DNA from: Portunus trituberculatus
Taxonomy: Eukaryota; Arthropoda; Malacostraca; Decapoda; Portunidae
Assembly (NCBI RefSeq): GCF_017591435.1
Contig: NC_059304.1
Location: forward strand, 27,527,902-27,591,901
DNA: 64,000 nucleotides
Direction of reading: 5' to 3'
Part shown: positions 38,248-50,099 of the stretch, one piece after another
Layout: each line of letters starts with the position of its first letter
How positions within the stretch are numbered: position 1 is the stretch's first letter
Translations under genes and position numbers: made by a program
Notes under the pieces: generated by a model
What the model was told of the DNA's origin: nothing
Databases searched by the model: none
What the model saw: the letters and a program-made list of their open reading frames with translations, nothing else

Positions 38248-38470
38248 CGGCGAGGCAAATGGGCAAGCCTCTTAATGTGTGGCCCCTGTTCACCTATCAG
38301 TAAATAGGTACGGGATGTAACTCGAGGGGTTGTGGCCTCGCTTTCCCGGTGTGTGGAGTGTGTTGTGGTCTCAGTCCTACCTCGAAGATCGGTCTATGAG
38401 CTCTGAGCTCGCTCCATAATGGGGAAGACTGGCTGGGTGACCAGCGGGCGACCGAGGTGAAAAAAATTAC
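38244..38470 (+). mobile_element. SINE S4, tRNA head lost
   Basis: Matches S3 from GAGGCAAATGGGCAAGC through CTGTTCACCTATCAGTAAAT to GGCTGGGTGACCAGCGGGCG. The tRNA part is replaced by (CA)n. Confidence 0.75.
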
Positions 38471-38477
38471 ACATAAT

Positions 38478-38657
38478 GAGCTCTCAAATCGCACCGTAAT
38501 GGGCAACGTCTGGCTATCTCGTCAGAGACTGCAGCAGATCAAACAGTGAACACACACACACACACACACACATTCGGAAATAATGAGCTCTGAGCTCGTT
38601 CCGTAGGGTAACGTCTGGCTGTCTCGTCAGAGACTGCAGCAGATCAAACAGTGAATT
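38478..38657 (+). repeat. Two SINE 3' tails (S1 type)
   Basis: 38478-38550 and 38577-38657 each read ATGAGCTCT...CGTCTGGCT.TCTCGTCAG...GCAGCAGATCAAACAGTGAA, separated by (CA)n. Confidence 0.75.
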
Positions 38658-38849
38658 ACACACGTATGTGTGTTGCCTCACTAATTATAAATAGTTATCG
38701 CACATGTACAATATACATATATCTCTATGATATACTTACAACTCAAGTTGGATACAAGGGAGCTTGAACGGGGTCACAGGTGGATGAAGTAAATATGTAC
38801 TGTACTAGAGTACATTATTGGTAGTGTGTGTGTGTCTGTGTGTGTGTGT

Positions 38850-39000
38850 TTATTTACCTATAGTTGTGCTGTACAGTGTACAGCATGGCACATTAGCCTG
38901 TCTCCATATCTATAGCTATGCATCTAGCTTGTCTTTAAAGATGTGTATGGTGGTTGCAGTAACCACCCTTTCACTTATTTCATTTAAGCTATTCCAGATG
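38850..39000 (-). mobile_element. LINE-A-related 3' end fragment
   Basis: On minus: IWNSLNEISERVVTATTIHI, then a tail ending ...TAGGTAAATAAACACAC, similar to LINE-A ends (MWNSLNEEVVSATSVHTFK; AGGTAAATACA). A divergent subfamily. Confidence 0.65.
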
Positions 39001-39033
39001 TCCACTGTTCTGTGTGTGTGTGTGTGTGTGTGT

Positions 39034-39337
39034 AATTCACTGTTTGATCTGCTGCAGTCTGACGAGACAGCCAGATGTTACCCTGCGGAACGAGCTCAGA
39101 GCTCATTATTTCCGATCTTCGGATAGGTCTGAGACCAGGCACACACCACACCGGGACAACAAGGTCACAACTCCTCGATTTACATCCCGTACCTACTCAC
39201 TGCTAGGTGAACAGGGGCTACACGTGAAAGGAGACACACTCAAATATCTCCACCCGGCCTCTCCACCCGGCCGGGGAATCGAACCCCGGTCATCTGGCTT
39301 GTGAAGCCAGCGCTCTAACCACTGAGCTACCGGGCCG
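39034..39337 (-). mobile_element. SINE S2, tRNA-Val-derived
   Basis: Minus-strand head (39265-39337) has box A TAGCTCAGTGGTTAGAG and box B GGTTCGATTCC, and anticodon arm CTGGC-TTCACAA-GCCAG (CAC, Val). The body and tail match S1 at 49704. It has the CACCTAGCAGTGAGTAGG core. It is bordered by GT arrays, so it is read as a SINE and not a tRNA gene. Confidence 0.85.
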
Positions 39338-39440
39338 TGTGTGTGTGTGTACTTTCTCTATTTATAATGTACTTTGGTAAATTACATGTCACCTACTTAG
39401 TTAAATATTTTCAAATTGGTTGAAATAAGCCAAATTACAG

Positions 39441-39518
<78 letters not shown>

Positions 39519-40523
39519 AACTCCATTAATTCGGCTCTTAATACTCTCAAAAGGCCAGAAATCCAGATTTTTAAGGCCAAACAAAAAAATAAATAAATAA
39601 ATAAATAAATAAATACCAATTAAAATCAGGAAAAAAATAATAAAAGTTTCACAGAATATGATTTTTGCAGTTGAATTCTTTATTTTCTTTCATTTATATG
39701 GATATACAGAACAGTGTTTGATATGCATAATTTATGTACTGAAAAGAGAAAACAGTATGCTGAAAATATGTAATATTCCTGTGTTTTGTAACTGTTGTGA
39801 TTGGTGTTTTTTGTTGGCGTTGGGTACTGCACAGTAAGAAAGTAATATGCGTACGTACTGTACCTGCTTGGTGCTCTACACATGGATTACTTCTGCATAT
39901 TAATGGTAAATACAAACACAATGTTTTTGTAAGTCATATTTTTTATTTATTTGCCAATTTTGAGAGCGATGATTTTTTTTTACATACATACAGAAATCTG
40001 GAATTCTCATGAAAGGAAAAACACATTATCTAAGCAAGTTTAATAAGTTCATTGGATAGTATAAACATAAACAATTACCAAAACAACAGGCCTAGATTTT
40101 AGAATGGAAGCTATGTTACAAATATAGCAGAAGCAGGCAAGCAAAAGCAAACAAATATAACGCAGGTTTATACTGATTTGTACAGGTCTCAACCAAATCA
40201 AGTATACTACGATCCACATGTTAAACACCAGTACTTACCTGTCATGATCTTTAGGAAAGCGATAGAAGACCAAGTGTGGGTGGGTGCCCTTTGTCCTGCG
40301 ACAAAATGAACTCTAGTGTTCATTTTTGCGGATTTCTTGAGAACATGCGGCGTGTAACCTGTCACTGTTGTGGGCCCACTTGTTTGAATGTTGACACATG
40401 TAAACATGCAGACGGATCAACGGTGCTGATCTTGATCTTAAGCTGCAACAGCAGCGCCATCGCGTGAGTGAACCGCAAACAAGAAGAGTTACCAGTTTTC
40501 CTACGCTACACGGTAAATTGACG
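39338..40523. other. Interior of X without recognised genes
   Basis: (TA)n at 39446-39516 and (AAAT)n at about 39587-39613. On minus at 40207-40407, MNTRVHFVAGQRAPTHTWSS ends in CATGACAG/GTAAGT, a plausible splice donor, so an unknown exon is possible. Nothing else is identified. Confidence 0.4.
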
Positions 40524-40555
40524 CTTTCCAGTCTTGTTTATTTATATAGTCTTTG

Positions 40556-40717
40556 CTCCAATGCTCAACCCCACACCCTGAGGGAGAGTAACAACGGCAA
40601 TGTATGCACACAACCGGCAGTGGGGTGAGTCAATGAATAAGAGCAGTATTACCCAACATATAAAACTAGAAAATAACAATAAGAGTATAGCTTAGCTTAC
40701 GAAAAAAAAAAAAAAAA
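40556..40717 (+). mobile_element. LINE-C, third part: 3' UTR and poly-A
   Basis: ACAACCGGCAGTGGGGTGAG repeats the 3' UTR block of 37660-37710, followed by poly-A (about 40700-40717). The block therefore occurs twice, either a 3' UTR duplication or two LINE-C copies. Confidence 0.65.
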
Positions 40718-40866
40718 AGAAGAGAGAGAGAGAGAGAGAACAGCCCGTCACCTTTTACTCTCAAACTTTATTTCACTTTCACCCAACCTATATCCCCTCT
40801 TTCTTCTGCCCCTTCCACCTTAGGAACTCTTCTTTAACCCAACCTTTCTATCCCCCATTCATTCGC
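40718..40866. other. (GA)n then unassigned pyrimidine-rich DNA
   Basis: GA tract 40720-40738, then C/T-rich sequence up to the resumption of the Gypsy LTR. No feature recognised. Confidence 0.4.
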
Positions 40867-41335
40867 ATTCGCACTTGCGTGCTCTACTCTAGGCCCGTTT
40901 GCTTAATTGCTGCTCGTCTGTCCCCAATCTCGGCGTCTACCCAGTCCTCCTGCGTGAGGACAGTCTGGTTCTCCGTCTCCGCGCTTGCCCTGTGTATTTT
41001 AGAATGTAATTTAATTTAACTTTGGTTTAGTTCTCATCTTGTTGTATTGACACATTTCTTATGTTCTCTCGATTTCGATTACGGAAAGTTTTGATGGCCC
41101 TTAAAATTTTGGTATTTATCTTATTTTGACAAATTGCCTTTATAATTTTGGTGTTGAGATTATGAAGATTTGTAGGATAAATTTATAGAGTTTTATCAAT
41201 AAACTACTACTACTACTACTATTGCTCTGTTCTGCCTGATATGTACTGTGTTGTACCCAAGTAAACTTAAGAAGCTGTGCCAAGTATTTCCTATCTCCTG
41301 CCTGTCTGAGTGAGTCCTGCAAGTGTCAGAGGTTT
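40867..41335 (+). repeat. G1 3' LTR, second part, with a 225-bp insert
   Basis: From CACTTGCGTGCTC through CCCAGTCCTCCTGCGTGAGG and GTGTTGTACCCAAGTAAAC to about 41335 it follows the G1 5' LTR from about 32763 to 32995. An insert at about 40998-41222 ends AATAAA(CTA)n. The last about 180 bp of the LTR are missing. Confidence 0.75.
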
Positions 41336-41785
41336 AAATAGTAACACTGCCAGACGAATCTTCCTCGTCGCTCGCCGGAAAAACTATTGTACTCTTTAAT
41401 CGCAGGATCACGCTAAGCTGATATAGCCTCATTCCATCGTAATGTAAAGTTATTATTATGGGAATGGGTTAATTGAAGGCAAGGCTCAAATAAAACGTTA
41501 CACATTCAATTTCTACATGGAATATTTTCTGATGGCCCTGGTACACGCGGCAGAGGCTGGATGTACGTGTCCAAATTATTTGTGTAGCACAGATCTGCGT
41601 CTACCTTGTTCAAAAACAAGTGTAAAAAAAACTGTTGGTAATTCTTTATAAAAAGTCTGGCCCTCCCTTCCCCTCCATCCCCCCACTCACCCCAAACAAG
41701 CTTGGGGGCCTGTGGGGAATGGGGGGTTTTGGTGGCGAAAATAAGCGCAATATGGGCATAAAAAAAAAAAAAATCCATAATATTT
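41336..41785. other. No recognised feature
   Basis: Unassigned DNA; a short A tract ends it at 41759-41773. Confidence 0.4.
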
Positions 41786-42065
41786 CAAGTTTATCCAACC
41801 TAACCTAACCAAGCATAACCTAATATAATCTACCATAACCTAACCTAATGTCACCTAACTGGACCCCCCCCTGCTAAGGCATTAACCTAACCTAGCCTAA
41901 CCTAACCTAATGTAATTTAGCCCCCCATAACCCCTCCGCTAGGGCATTGACCTAACTTAACATAACCTAACCTAACGTAACCTAATCGTGGGGACTGCGC
42001 CTCCCATGGACCCCCCCAACACTAGGCATTAACCTATCATAACTTAACCTAAGCTAACCTATATG
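41786..42065. repeat. Degenerate CCTAA (telomere-like) tract
   Basis: Many TAACCTAACC units with point changes (AACCTAATATAATC, CCTAACGTAACC). The arthropod telomere repeat is TTAGG. Confidence 0.75.
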
Positions 42066-42560
42066 GAGGGTGTACCATAACAAGCTATCAAGGAACCTAA
42101 AAAAATATAACGTTATGCTTCTTGAGTGGCAGCGCGTGATTGGAGGGATTAGCTCTATAGATACCATGAAATCCTCATATGCCGCTACCCACAAATTCCT
42201 GTTTATACCCACAACTCTCTGTTATAAACAATTGAAAATCATTTCATTGTTTACTCTTCACTGGTACAGAGCTCGCTGGACTTAAAAAAATTCTTACTTC
42301 GCCGAACTCTCAAGTGCTAGACGCGTACGGCTCAATTATTTTTATCCTTACGGCAAGGTCACCAAACCTTCTACATATGTGAGTTTCGTGTTTGTACGTG
42401 ACACGGACCTTTTATAAAGATTAACCAAATTGTTTTATAATACGTGAGCGCCTATGGCGGTATTGAAACCAAATAATAGAGGTGAATGACCCTTTAAGAT
42501 CCTGGGTATCATGGTAGATTTTTACAATACCATGAACAGCTCACTTCGGGATGAAATTAC
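42066..42560. other. No recognised feature
   Basis: Unassigned DNA, no long open frame with family features. Confidence 0.4.
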
Positions 42561-42895
42561 TTTTTCTGGTAGATTTTGACCTGCTTTGAATGAATATGCA
42601 CTTCGTTTCCGTCGCAAATCCGTAGTTTTTTTTTTTTTTTTACTCCCCCCCCGGTTCTTACGAAAACACGATTTTGCGGTAAAACGAACCCACTTTTTTT
42701 TTTTTTATTATTTCGACCTGTTTCGAATAAACATACACTTTCTTTTCGAGGCAAAAAGTGTTTTTTTTTTTTTTTTTTAATACCTTCTTCCTCCTCCCCT
42801 CCCCCCCGTCTGTTGTGGATATACGAGTTTCCGGTAAACGAAGCATTTTTTTTTTCTGGTTTATTTTTACCGGTTTTCAATGAATATACACTAAC
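42561..42895. repeat. Three diverged tandem units, about 140 bp each
   Basis: Units at about 42561, 42700 and 42850 share TTTCTGGT.(G/T)ATTTT.ACC(T/G)G, TTTGAATGAATA.CACT and long T runs. Confidence 0.6.
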
Positions 42896-42950
42896 CTAAC
42901 TTAATCTAACCTAACCAAAACTCAACCTAATCTAACCTAACCCAATCACC
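42890..42950. repeat. Short degenerate CCTAA tract
   Basis: CTAACCTAACTTAATC then AACCTAACCAAAAC and similar units. Confidence 0.7.
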
Positions 42951-43244
42951 GTCATATGTCGCGCTTGCGCAGATAATATAACATACACACACACGAAAGC
43001 ACACCAAACCGGAGTTCCTCAGTGCCATGATCAAAAGAAGACAAGGTCTAACCGCGCTCTCCCACCCCGTGTACCTCTGACGTCACGCGCCCGTCTAGCT
43101 GCCTCACTCTGTAAAGAATCTGTATGCCAGCCCATGTGTACCTGCACTCCTGGGCTGCGTTCCGTTGGAGGTTAGCACGCTGCCCCCGCAACCCCACACG
43201 GAAAGCAAGGGAACGGGTATAGCCATACGGGTATTGTTGACAAG

Positions 43245-43700
43245 ATGGCCGTCCAAGCTGCTCTCCTCCTCCTCGCTCAAGAGCTCGCAGAAGATCCTCT
43301 GTTGGACGCTGCAGAGCTCCTCGTAGCACGAGAGGAGGAAATATTGCTGAGGCAAGAGGAAAAGGGAGAAGAGAGGCTGCCAAGGCAAGGAGAAGAGGGA
43401 AAGGATAGGCCGCCAAGTCCTGTGAGGGTCAAGGACTATGCAGAGACGATAGTGCCTCTTTACTCCGGGGAAGACTTCAAGAAACGCTTTCGTATGAAAA
43501 GGGAAACTGTTCCTGCAGCCACAGGTGCTGGAGGGGCCTCTGCAGCAGCTACCATGGCGGTAGAGGCTGTCTCTTCTGCCTCAGAGGCTGTGGGAAGAAA
43601 TGCGACACATATAACACCGTCTTTTATTGCTATAAATACTAATATTTTGGTCATATTGCCTTATTCCAGCATTCTACAAGGGATAACAGACGTCGCATAA
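43245..43700 (+). CDS. Harbinger/HARBI1-like N-terminal ORF
   Basis: 151 codons from MAVQAALLLLAQELAEDPLL. A Leu/Glu-rich helical start, then RVKDYAETIVPLYSGEDFKK and RFRMKRETV, the pattern (R..DY.E..VP.Y....F...FRM.RE.) that precedes the nuclease in HARBI1-like proteins. The remainder is Ala-rich and probably read past a splice site or break. GGGCTGCGTTCCGTTGG at about 43152 upstream looks like a Harbinger end. No DDE part is in the window. A domesticated gene exon is possible but not shown. Confidence 0.45.
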   Translation: MAVQAALLLLAQELAEDPLLDAAELLVAREEEILLRQEEKGEERLPRQGEEGKDRPPSPVRVKDYAETIVPLYSGEDFKKRFRMKRETVPAATGAGGASAAATMAVEAVSSASEAVGRNATHITPSFIAINTNILVILPYSSILQGITDVA

Positions 43701-44029
43701 GCTGTCAAAATATCATTTGCATCCCCCACACTGAAAATATAGTGGTGAAGCGGCGGCCATCTTTGCGGTTTGTTGATAAACAAAGGTTGCCAGACACCGC
43801 CAAGCATTCACCTCCGAGGAGCGCGCGGTCCCGCAAGGCGAGCAGTATCAAAGACAGTACAGAAGAAAGACTGGAAAGCTTAGCATTCAACATATACAAA
43901 ACTTTCACGCCAAACAGTTACCAAATGCCACAGTATGCCACCGGAATTTTGTTTTTCGCGCGCCATCTATCATCTGGACAAAGCAATAATCCTGAACTGC
44001 CAGGTGTAGCCAGTAATACTTTTATCATT

Positions 44030-44032
<3 letters not shown>
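43701..44032. other. No recognised gene
   Basis: A short block at 43848-43880 (CAAAGACAGTAC...AAGACTGGAAAG) resembles the ends of element X. Confidence 0.35.

Positions 44033-44082
<50 letters not shown>
44033..44082. repeat. (GT)n at the LINE-A5 3' end
   Basis: About 25 units, immediately beyond the LINE terminus. Confidence 0.95.
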
Positions 44083-46272
<2,190 letters not shown>

Positions 46273-46388
46273 TTTACGTAAGGAAGAGGGCCAGCCAAGA
46301 GCAAAAAAAAAAAAAAAAGTTAGAAAAAAGCCCACTTGAGCGCTGGCTCTCCAAAGAGTGCAAAAAGTGCCAAAACCGTCAGCCAGAA

Positions 46389-47931
46389 TTAGGGGAGCAA
46401 ATGCCTTGATATCTCCCTCTTAAAAGAAGACAAGTTGTAGGAATTCGGAAATACAGATGCAGGAAGGGAGTTCCAGAGTTTACCAGTGAAAGATATGAAT
46501 GATTGAGCGTACTGGTTAACTCTTGCATTAGAGAGTTGGACAGAATAGGGATGAGAGGAAGAAGAAAGCCTTGTGCAGCGTGGCCGCAGGAGGAGGGGAG
46601 GCATGCAGTTACCAAGATCAGTAGAACAGTTACCATGAAAATAGCGATAAAATATAGAAAGGGATGCAAGATTTCGGCGGTGAGAAAGAGACTGAAGACA
46701 GTTAGTCAGAGGAGGGAGTTGATGAGACGAAGAGCTTTGATTCCACCCTATCAAGCAAAGCTGTGTGACTGGAACCCCCAAACATGCGAAGAGTACTCCA
46801 TACAGGGACGGATAAGGCCCTTATACAGAGTAAGCAGTTGGAGGGCGAGAAAACTGGCGGAGACGCCTCAGAACACCTAATTTCATAGAAGCTGTTTTAG
46901 CAAGAGATGAGATGTGAAGTTTCCAGTTAAGATTATGAGCAAAGGACAGACCGAGGATATTCATTGTGGAAGAGGGAGACAGTTGAGTGTCATTGAAGAA
47001 GAGGGATAGTTGTCTGGAAGGTTGTGTCGAGTTGATAGATGGAGGAATTGAGTTTTGAGGCATTGAAAACTACTAGATTTTCTCTGCCCCAATCGGAAAT
47101 TTTAGAAAGATCGGAAGTCAGGCGTTCCGTGGCGTCCCCGCGTGATCTGTTAATTTCCTGAAGGGTTGGACGTCTCTGAAAGAACGTGGAAAGATGTAGG
47201 TGGTATCATCAGCGTAGGAGTGGATAGGGCAAGAAGTTTGGTTAAGAAGGTCATTAATGAATAATAGAAAGAGAGTGGGTGACAGGACAGAACCCTGAGG
47301 AACACCACTATTAATAGGTTTAGGAGAAGAACAGTAGCCGTCTACCACAGCAGCAATAGAGCGGTCGGAAAGGAAACATGAGATAAAGTTGCAGAGAGAA
47401 GGATAGAAGCCGTAAGAGGGCAGTTTTGAAATCAAAGCTTTATGCCAGACTCTATCAAAAGCTTTTGATATGTCTAACGCAACAGCAAAAGTTTCACCGA
47501 AATCTCTAAAAGAGGATGACCAAGACTCAGTAAGGAAAGCCAGAAGATCACCAGTAGAGCGACCTTGACGGAAGCCATACTGGCGATCAGACAGAAGATT
47601 GTGAAGTGACAGATGTTTGAGAATCTTCCTATTCAGGATAGATTCAAAAACTTTAGACAAGCAAGAGATTAAAGCTATAGGACGGTAGTTTGAGGGGTTA
47701 GAACGGTCACCCTTTTTTAGGAACAGGCTGAATGTAGGCGAACTTCCAGCAGGAAGGAAAGGTAGAAGTCGATAGACAAAGTTGGAAGAGTTTGGCCAGG
47801 CAAGGTGCAAGCATGGAAGCACAGTTTTTGAGAACAATAGGAGGGACCCCATCAGGTCCATAAGCCTTCCGAGGGTTTAGGCCAGCAAGGGCATGGAAAA
47901 CATCATTACGAAGAATTTTGATTGTAGACAT
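46389..47931 (-). pseudogene. LINE-B2 reverse transcriptase and C-terminal domain
   Basis: 47707-47931 (NPRKAYGPDGVPP), 47118-47861 (NYRPIALISCLSKVFE, QYGFRQGRSTGDLLAFL, VALDISKAFDRVWHKAL, SGVPQGSVLSPTLFLLFIND, SYADDTT, intact catalytic box), then frame changes and 46389-46781 (WNSLPASVFPNSYNLSS). Two segment joins are out of frame. Confidence 0.85.
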
Positions 47932-48448
47932 GAAATAGTCAGAGGGAGGAGGAGAGGGAGGACAAGCCCAGAATCGTCCAAGGTGGAGTTGTGAGCAAAG
48001 GTTTGAGAAAAGAGTTCAGCTTTAGAGACAGAAGAGATGGCAGTGGTGCCATCAGGATGAAATAAAGGAGGAAAGATGAAGAAGTGAAGTTATTTGAGAT
48101 GTTTTGGCTAGATGCCAGAAGTCACGAGGAGAGTTTGAGTTTGAAAGATTTTGACATTTCCTATTTATGAAAGAGTGTTTGGCAAGTTGAAGAACAGACT
48201 TGGCATGATTCCAGGCAGAGATATAAAGTGCATGAGATTCAGGAGATGGAAGGCTCAAGTACCTTTTGTGGGCAACTCTCTATCATGTATAGCACGAGAA
48301 CAGGCTGAGTTAAACCAAGGTTTAGAAGGTTTAGGTTGAGAAAAGAATGAGGAATGTACGCCTCCATGCCAGATACTAACACCTCTGTTATGCGTTCAGC
48401 ACAAAGAGATGGGTCTCTGACACGGAAGCAATAATCATTCCAGGAAAA

Positions 48449-49456
48449 TCAGCATAATACCTCCTCAGGTCCCCCAACTGGCAGAGGCAAAACGCCAGAG
48501 GCACCTTCGCTTTGGGGATCCTGCGGAGGGATTGGAAAAATAGGACAAGATACAGAAATGAGATTGTGATCGGAGGAGCCCAACGGAGATGAAAGGGTGA
48601 CAGCATAAGCAGAAGGGTTAGAGGTGAGGAAGAGATCAAGAATGTTGGGCGTGTCTCCAAGACGGTCAGGAATACGGGTAGGGTGTTGCACCAGTTGCTC
48701 TAGGTCATGGAGGATAGCAAAGTTGAAGGCTAGTTCACCAGGGTGGTCAGTGAAGGAAGAGGAAAGCCAAAGCTGGTGGTGAACAATGAAATTTCCAAGA
48801 ATGGAAATCTCAGCAAAAGGGTAGAGGGACAGAATATGCTCCACTTTAGAAGTTAAGTAGTTGAAGAAATTATTATAGTCAGAAGAGTTAGGGGAAAGAT
48901 AAACAGCACAGATGAGTTTAGTTTGAGAGTGACTGTTAAGTCGTAGCCAGATGGTGAAAAATTCGGAAGACTCAAGAGCGTGGGCACGAGAGCAAGTTAA
49001 GTCGTTGCGTACATAGACGCACCATCCAGCTTTGGAATGAAAATGAGAATAGAAAAAGTAGGAGGGAACAGAGAAGGGGCTACTGTCAGTTGCCTCAGAT
49101 AGCTGTGTTTCGGTGAGGAAAAGAAGATGAGATTTAGTAGAGGAGAGGTGGTGTTCCACAGATTGAAAATTAGATCTCAGACCGCGAATGTTGCAGAAGT
49201 TAATGTAGAAAAAGTTGAGGGAGGTGTCAAGGCATTTGTGGTCTTCAACAGGAGAGGTGTCCGACCTGGGGACATTTTTGGTCCTCTCCCCAGAGGGGGA
49301 CTCCGAGGCATTGTTTATTTTGGGTCTCATTTTTCTTTTAAATTTTGATTTGGAGTGAAGGGTGTATGTGTGGTAAGTGCATGTAGTTTTGTGTGAAGAA
49401 GGAGAGCTGTCTTTAGAGGGTAGGCTGTGACTACCCCCTTGAGTTGTGAGACACAA
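48449..49456 (-). pseudogene. LINE-B2 endonuclease (open 335 codons)
   Basis: FFYINFCNIRGLRSNFQSVE, FLTETQLSEA (catalytic Glu present), WCVYVRNDLTCSR, ISILGNFIVHH (GDFN expected; Asp and Asn lost), SSDHNLISV. The ORF is open upstream to a Met at 49456, but the true start is unclear. Confidence 0.82.
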
Positions 49457-49560
49457 AGGTAAACGTTCAACGAGATCACAACTAGCTTTAATGGAAGGTT
49501 CACAGCACCTCCTGAACTAGTGCTATTAGATCTCACTGGGAGTAAGTTATTGTTCCAGTA

Positions 49561-49664
49561 GGTGTTTACTACCTCCTCCTGGAGGTATCTTCAGTTCATG
49601 ACATTTGGTCTAGTTTGAAATGAAAAGTGTGTGACTCATGTCAAACACACACACACACACACAC

Positions 49665-49703
<39 letters not shown>
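49561..49703. repeat. Unassigned 86 bp, then (CA)n
   Basis: CA array 49647-49703 with one break; abuts SINE S1. Confidence 0.85.
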
Positions 49704-49705
<2 letters not shown>

Positions 49706-49996
49706 CCGGTAGCTCAGTGGTTAGAGCGCTGGCTTCACAAGCCAGAGGACCGGGGTTCGATTCCCCGGCTGGGTGGAGATATTTGGGTGTGTCTCCTTTC
49801 ACGTAGCCCTGTTCACCTAGCAGTGAGTAGGTACGGGATGTAAATCGAGGAGTTGTGACCTTGTTGTCCCGGTGTGTGGTGTGTGCCTGGTCTCAGGCCT
49901 ATCCGAAGATCGGAAATAATGAGCTCTGAGATCGTTCCGTAGGGTAACGTCTGGCTGTCTCGTCAGAGACTGCAGCAGATCAAAACAGTGAAACAC
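49704..49996 (+). mobile_element. SINE S1, tRNA-Val-derived
   Basis: Head GCCCGGTAGCTCAGTGG...GGTTCGATTCCCCGG with anticodon CAC; core TTCACCTAGCAGTGAGTAGG and ACGGGATGTAAATCGAGG; tail GAGACTGCAGCAGATCAAAA and CAGTGAAACACACAC. Bounded by (CA)n left and (CA)/(TA)n right. Pol III box A and B are both intact. Confidence 0.88.
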
Positions 49997-50002
49997 ACAC
50001 AC

Positions 50003-50005
<3 letters not shown>

Positions 50006-50089
<84 letters not shown>

Positions 50090-50099
50090 TATATATATA
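50006..50099. repeat. (TA)n microsatellite at the S1 tail
   Basis: About 47 units with one GATATA break. Confidence 0.95.

Larger units (their letters stand above)
38015..38830. repeat. Long inverted (fold-back) repeat with SINE-filled centre
   Basis: Arms of about 140-150 bp at 38023-38165 and 38676-38822 are about 93% identical inverted (AATGTACTCTAGTACAGTAC to GATAACTATTTATAATTAG). Each arm is edged by CA/TG repeats. The centre holds SINE S4 and two SINE tails. Confidence 0.85.
37784..40555. mobile_element. hAT-like element X, about 2.77 kb
   Basis: Left CAAAGACTATAG...AAACAAGACTGGAAAG (37784-37826, with a 12-base internal duplication); right, inverted, CAAAGACTATATAAATAAAC plus AAGACTGGAAAG (40524-40555). 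CTCCAAT flanks both ends (37777-37783, 40556-40562), close to the 8-bp hAT duplication; CA(A/G)NG starts are hAT-like. The direct motif CAGCGCCATC...GTGAACCGCAAAC lies near both ends (about 37893, 40452). No hAT transposase is seen. Inside are a fold-back repeat, SINEs and a LINE 3' end. Confidence 0.65.

Noticed and set aside
38166..38560. CRISPR-like regular spacing of repeats
   Set aside because: Simple CA repeats and SINE tails; no direct repeats with unique spacers, and the DNA is eukaryotic.
49704..49776. Functional tRNA-Val(CAC) gene (and its minus-strand twin at 39265-39337)
   Set aside because: Both are followed by the same SINE body and tail and flanked by CA repeats; read as SINE heads.
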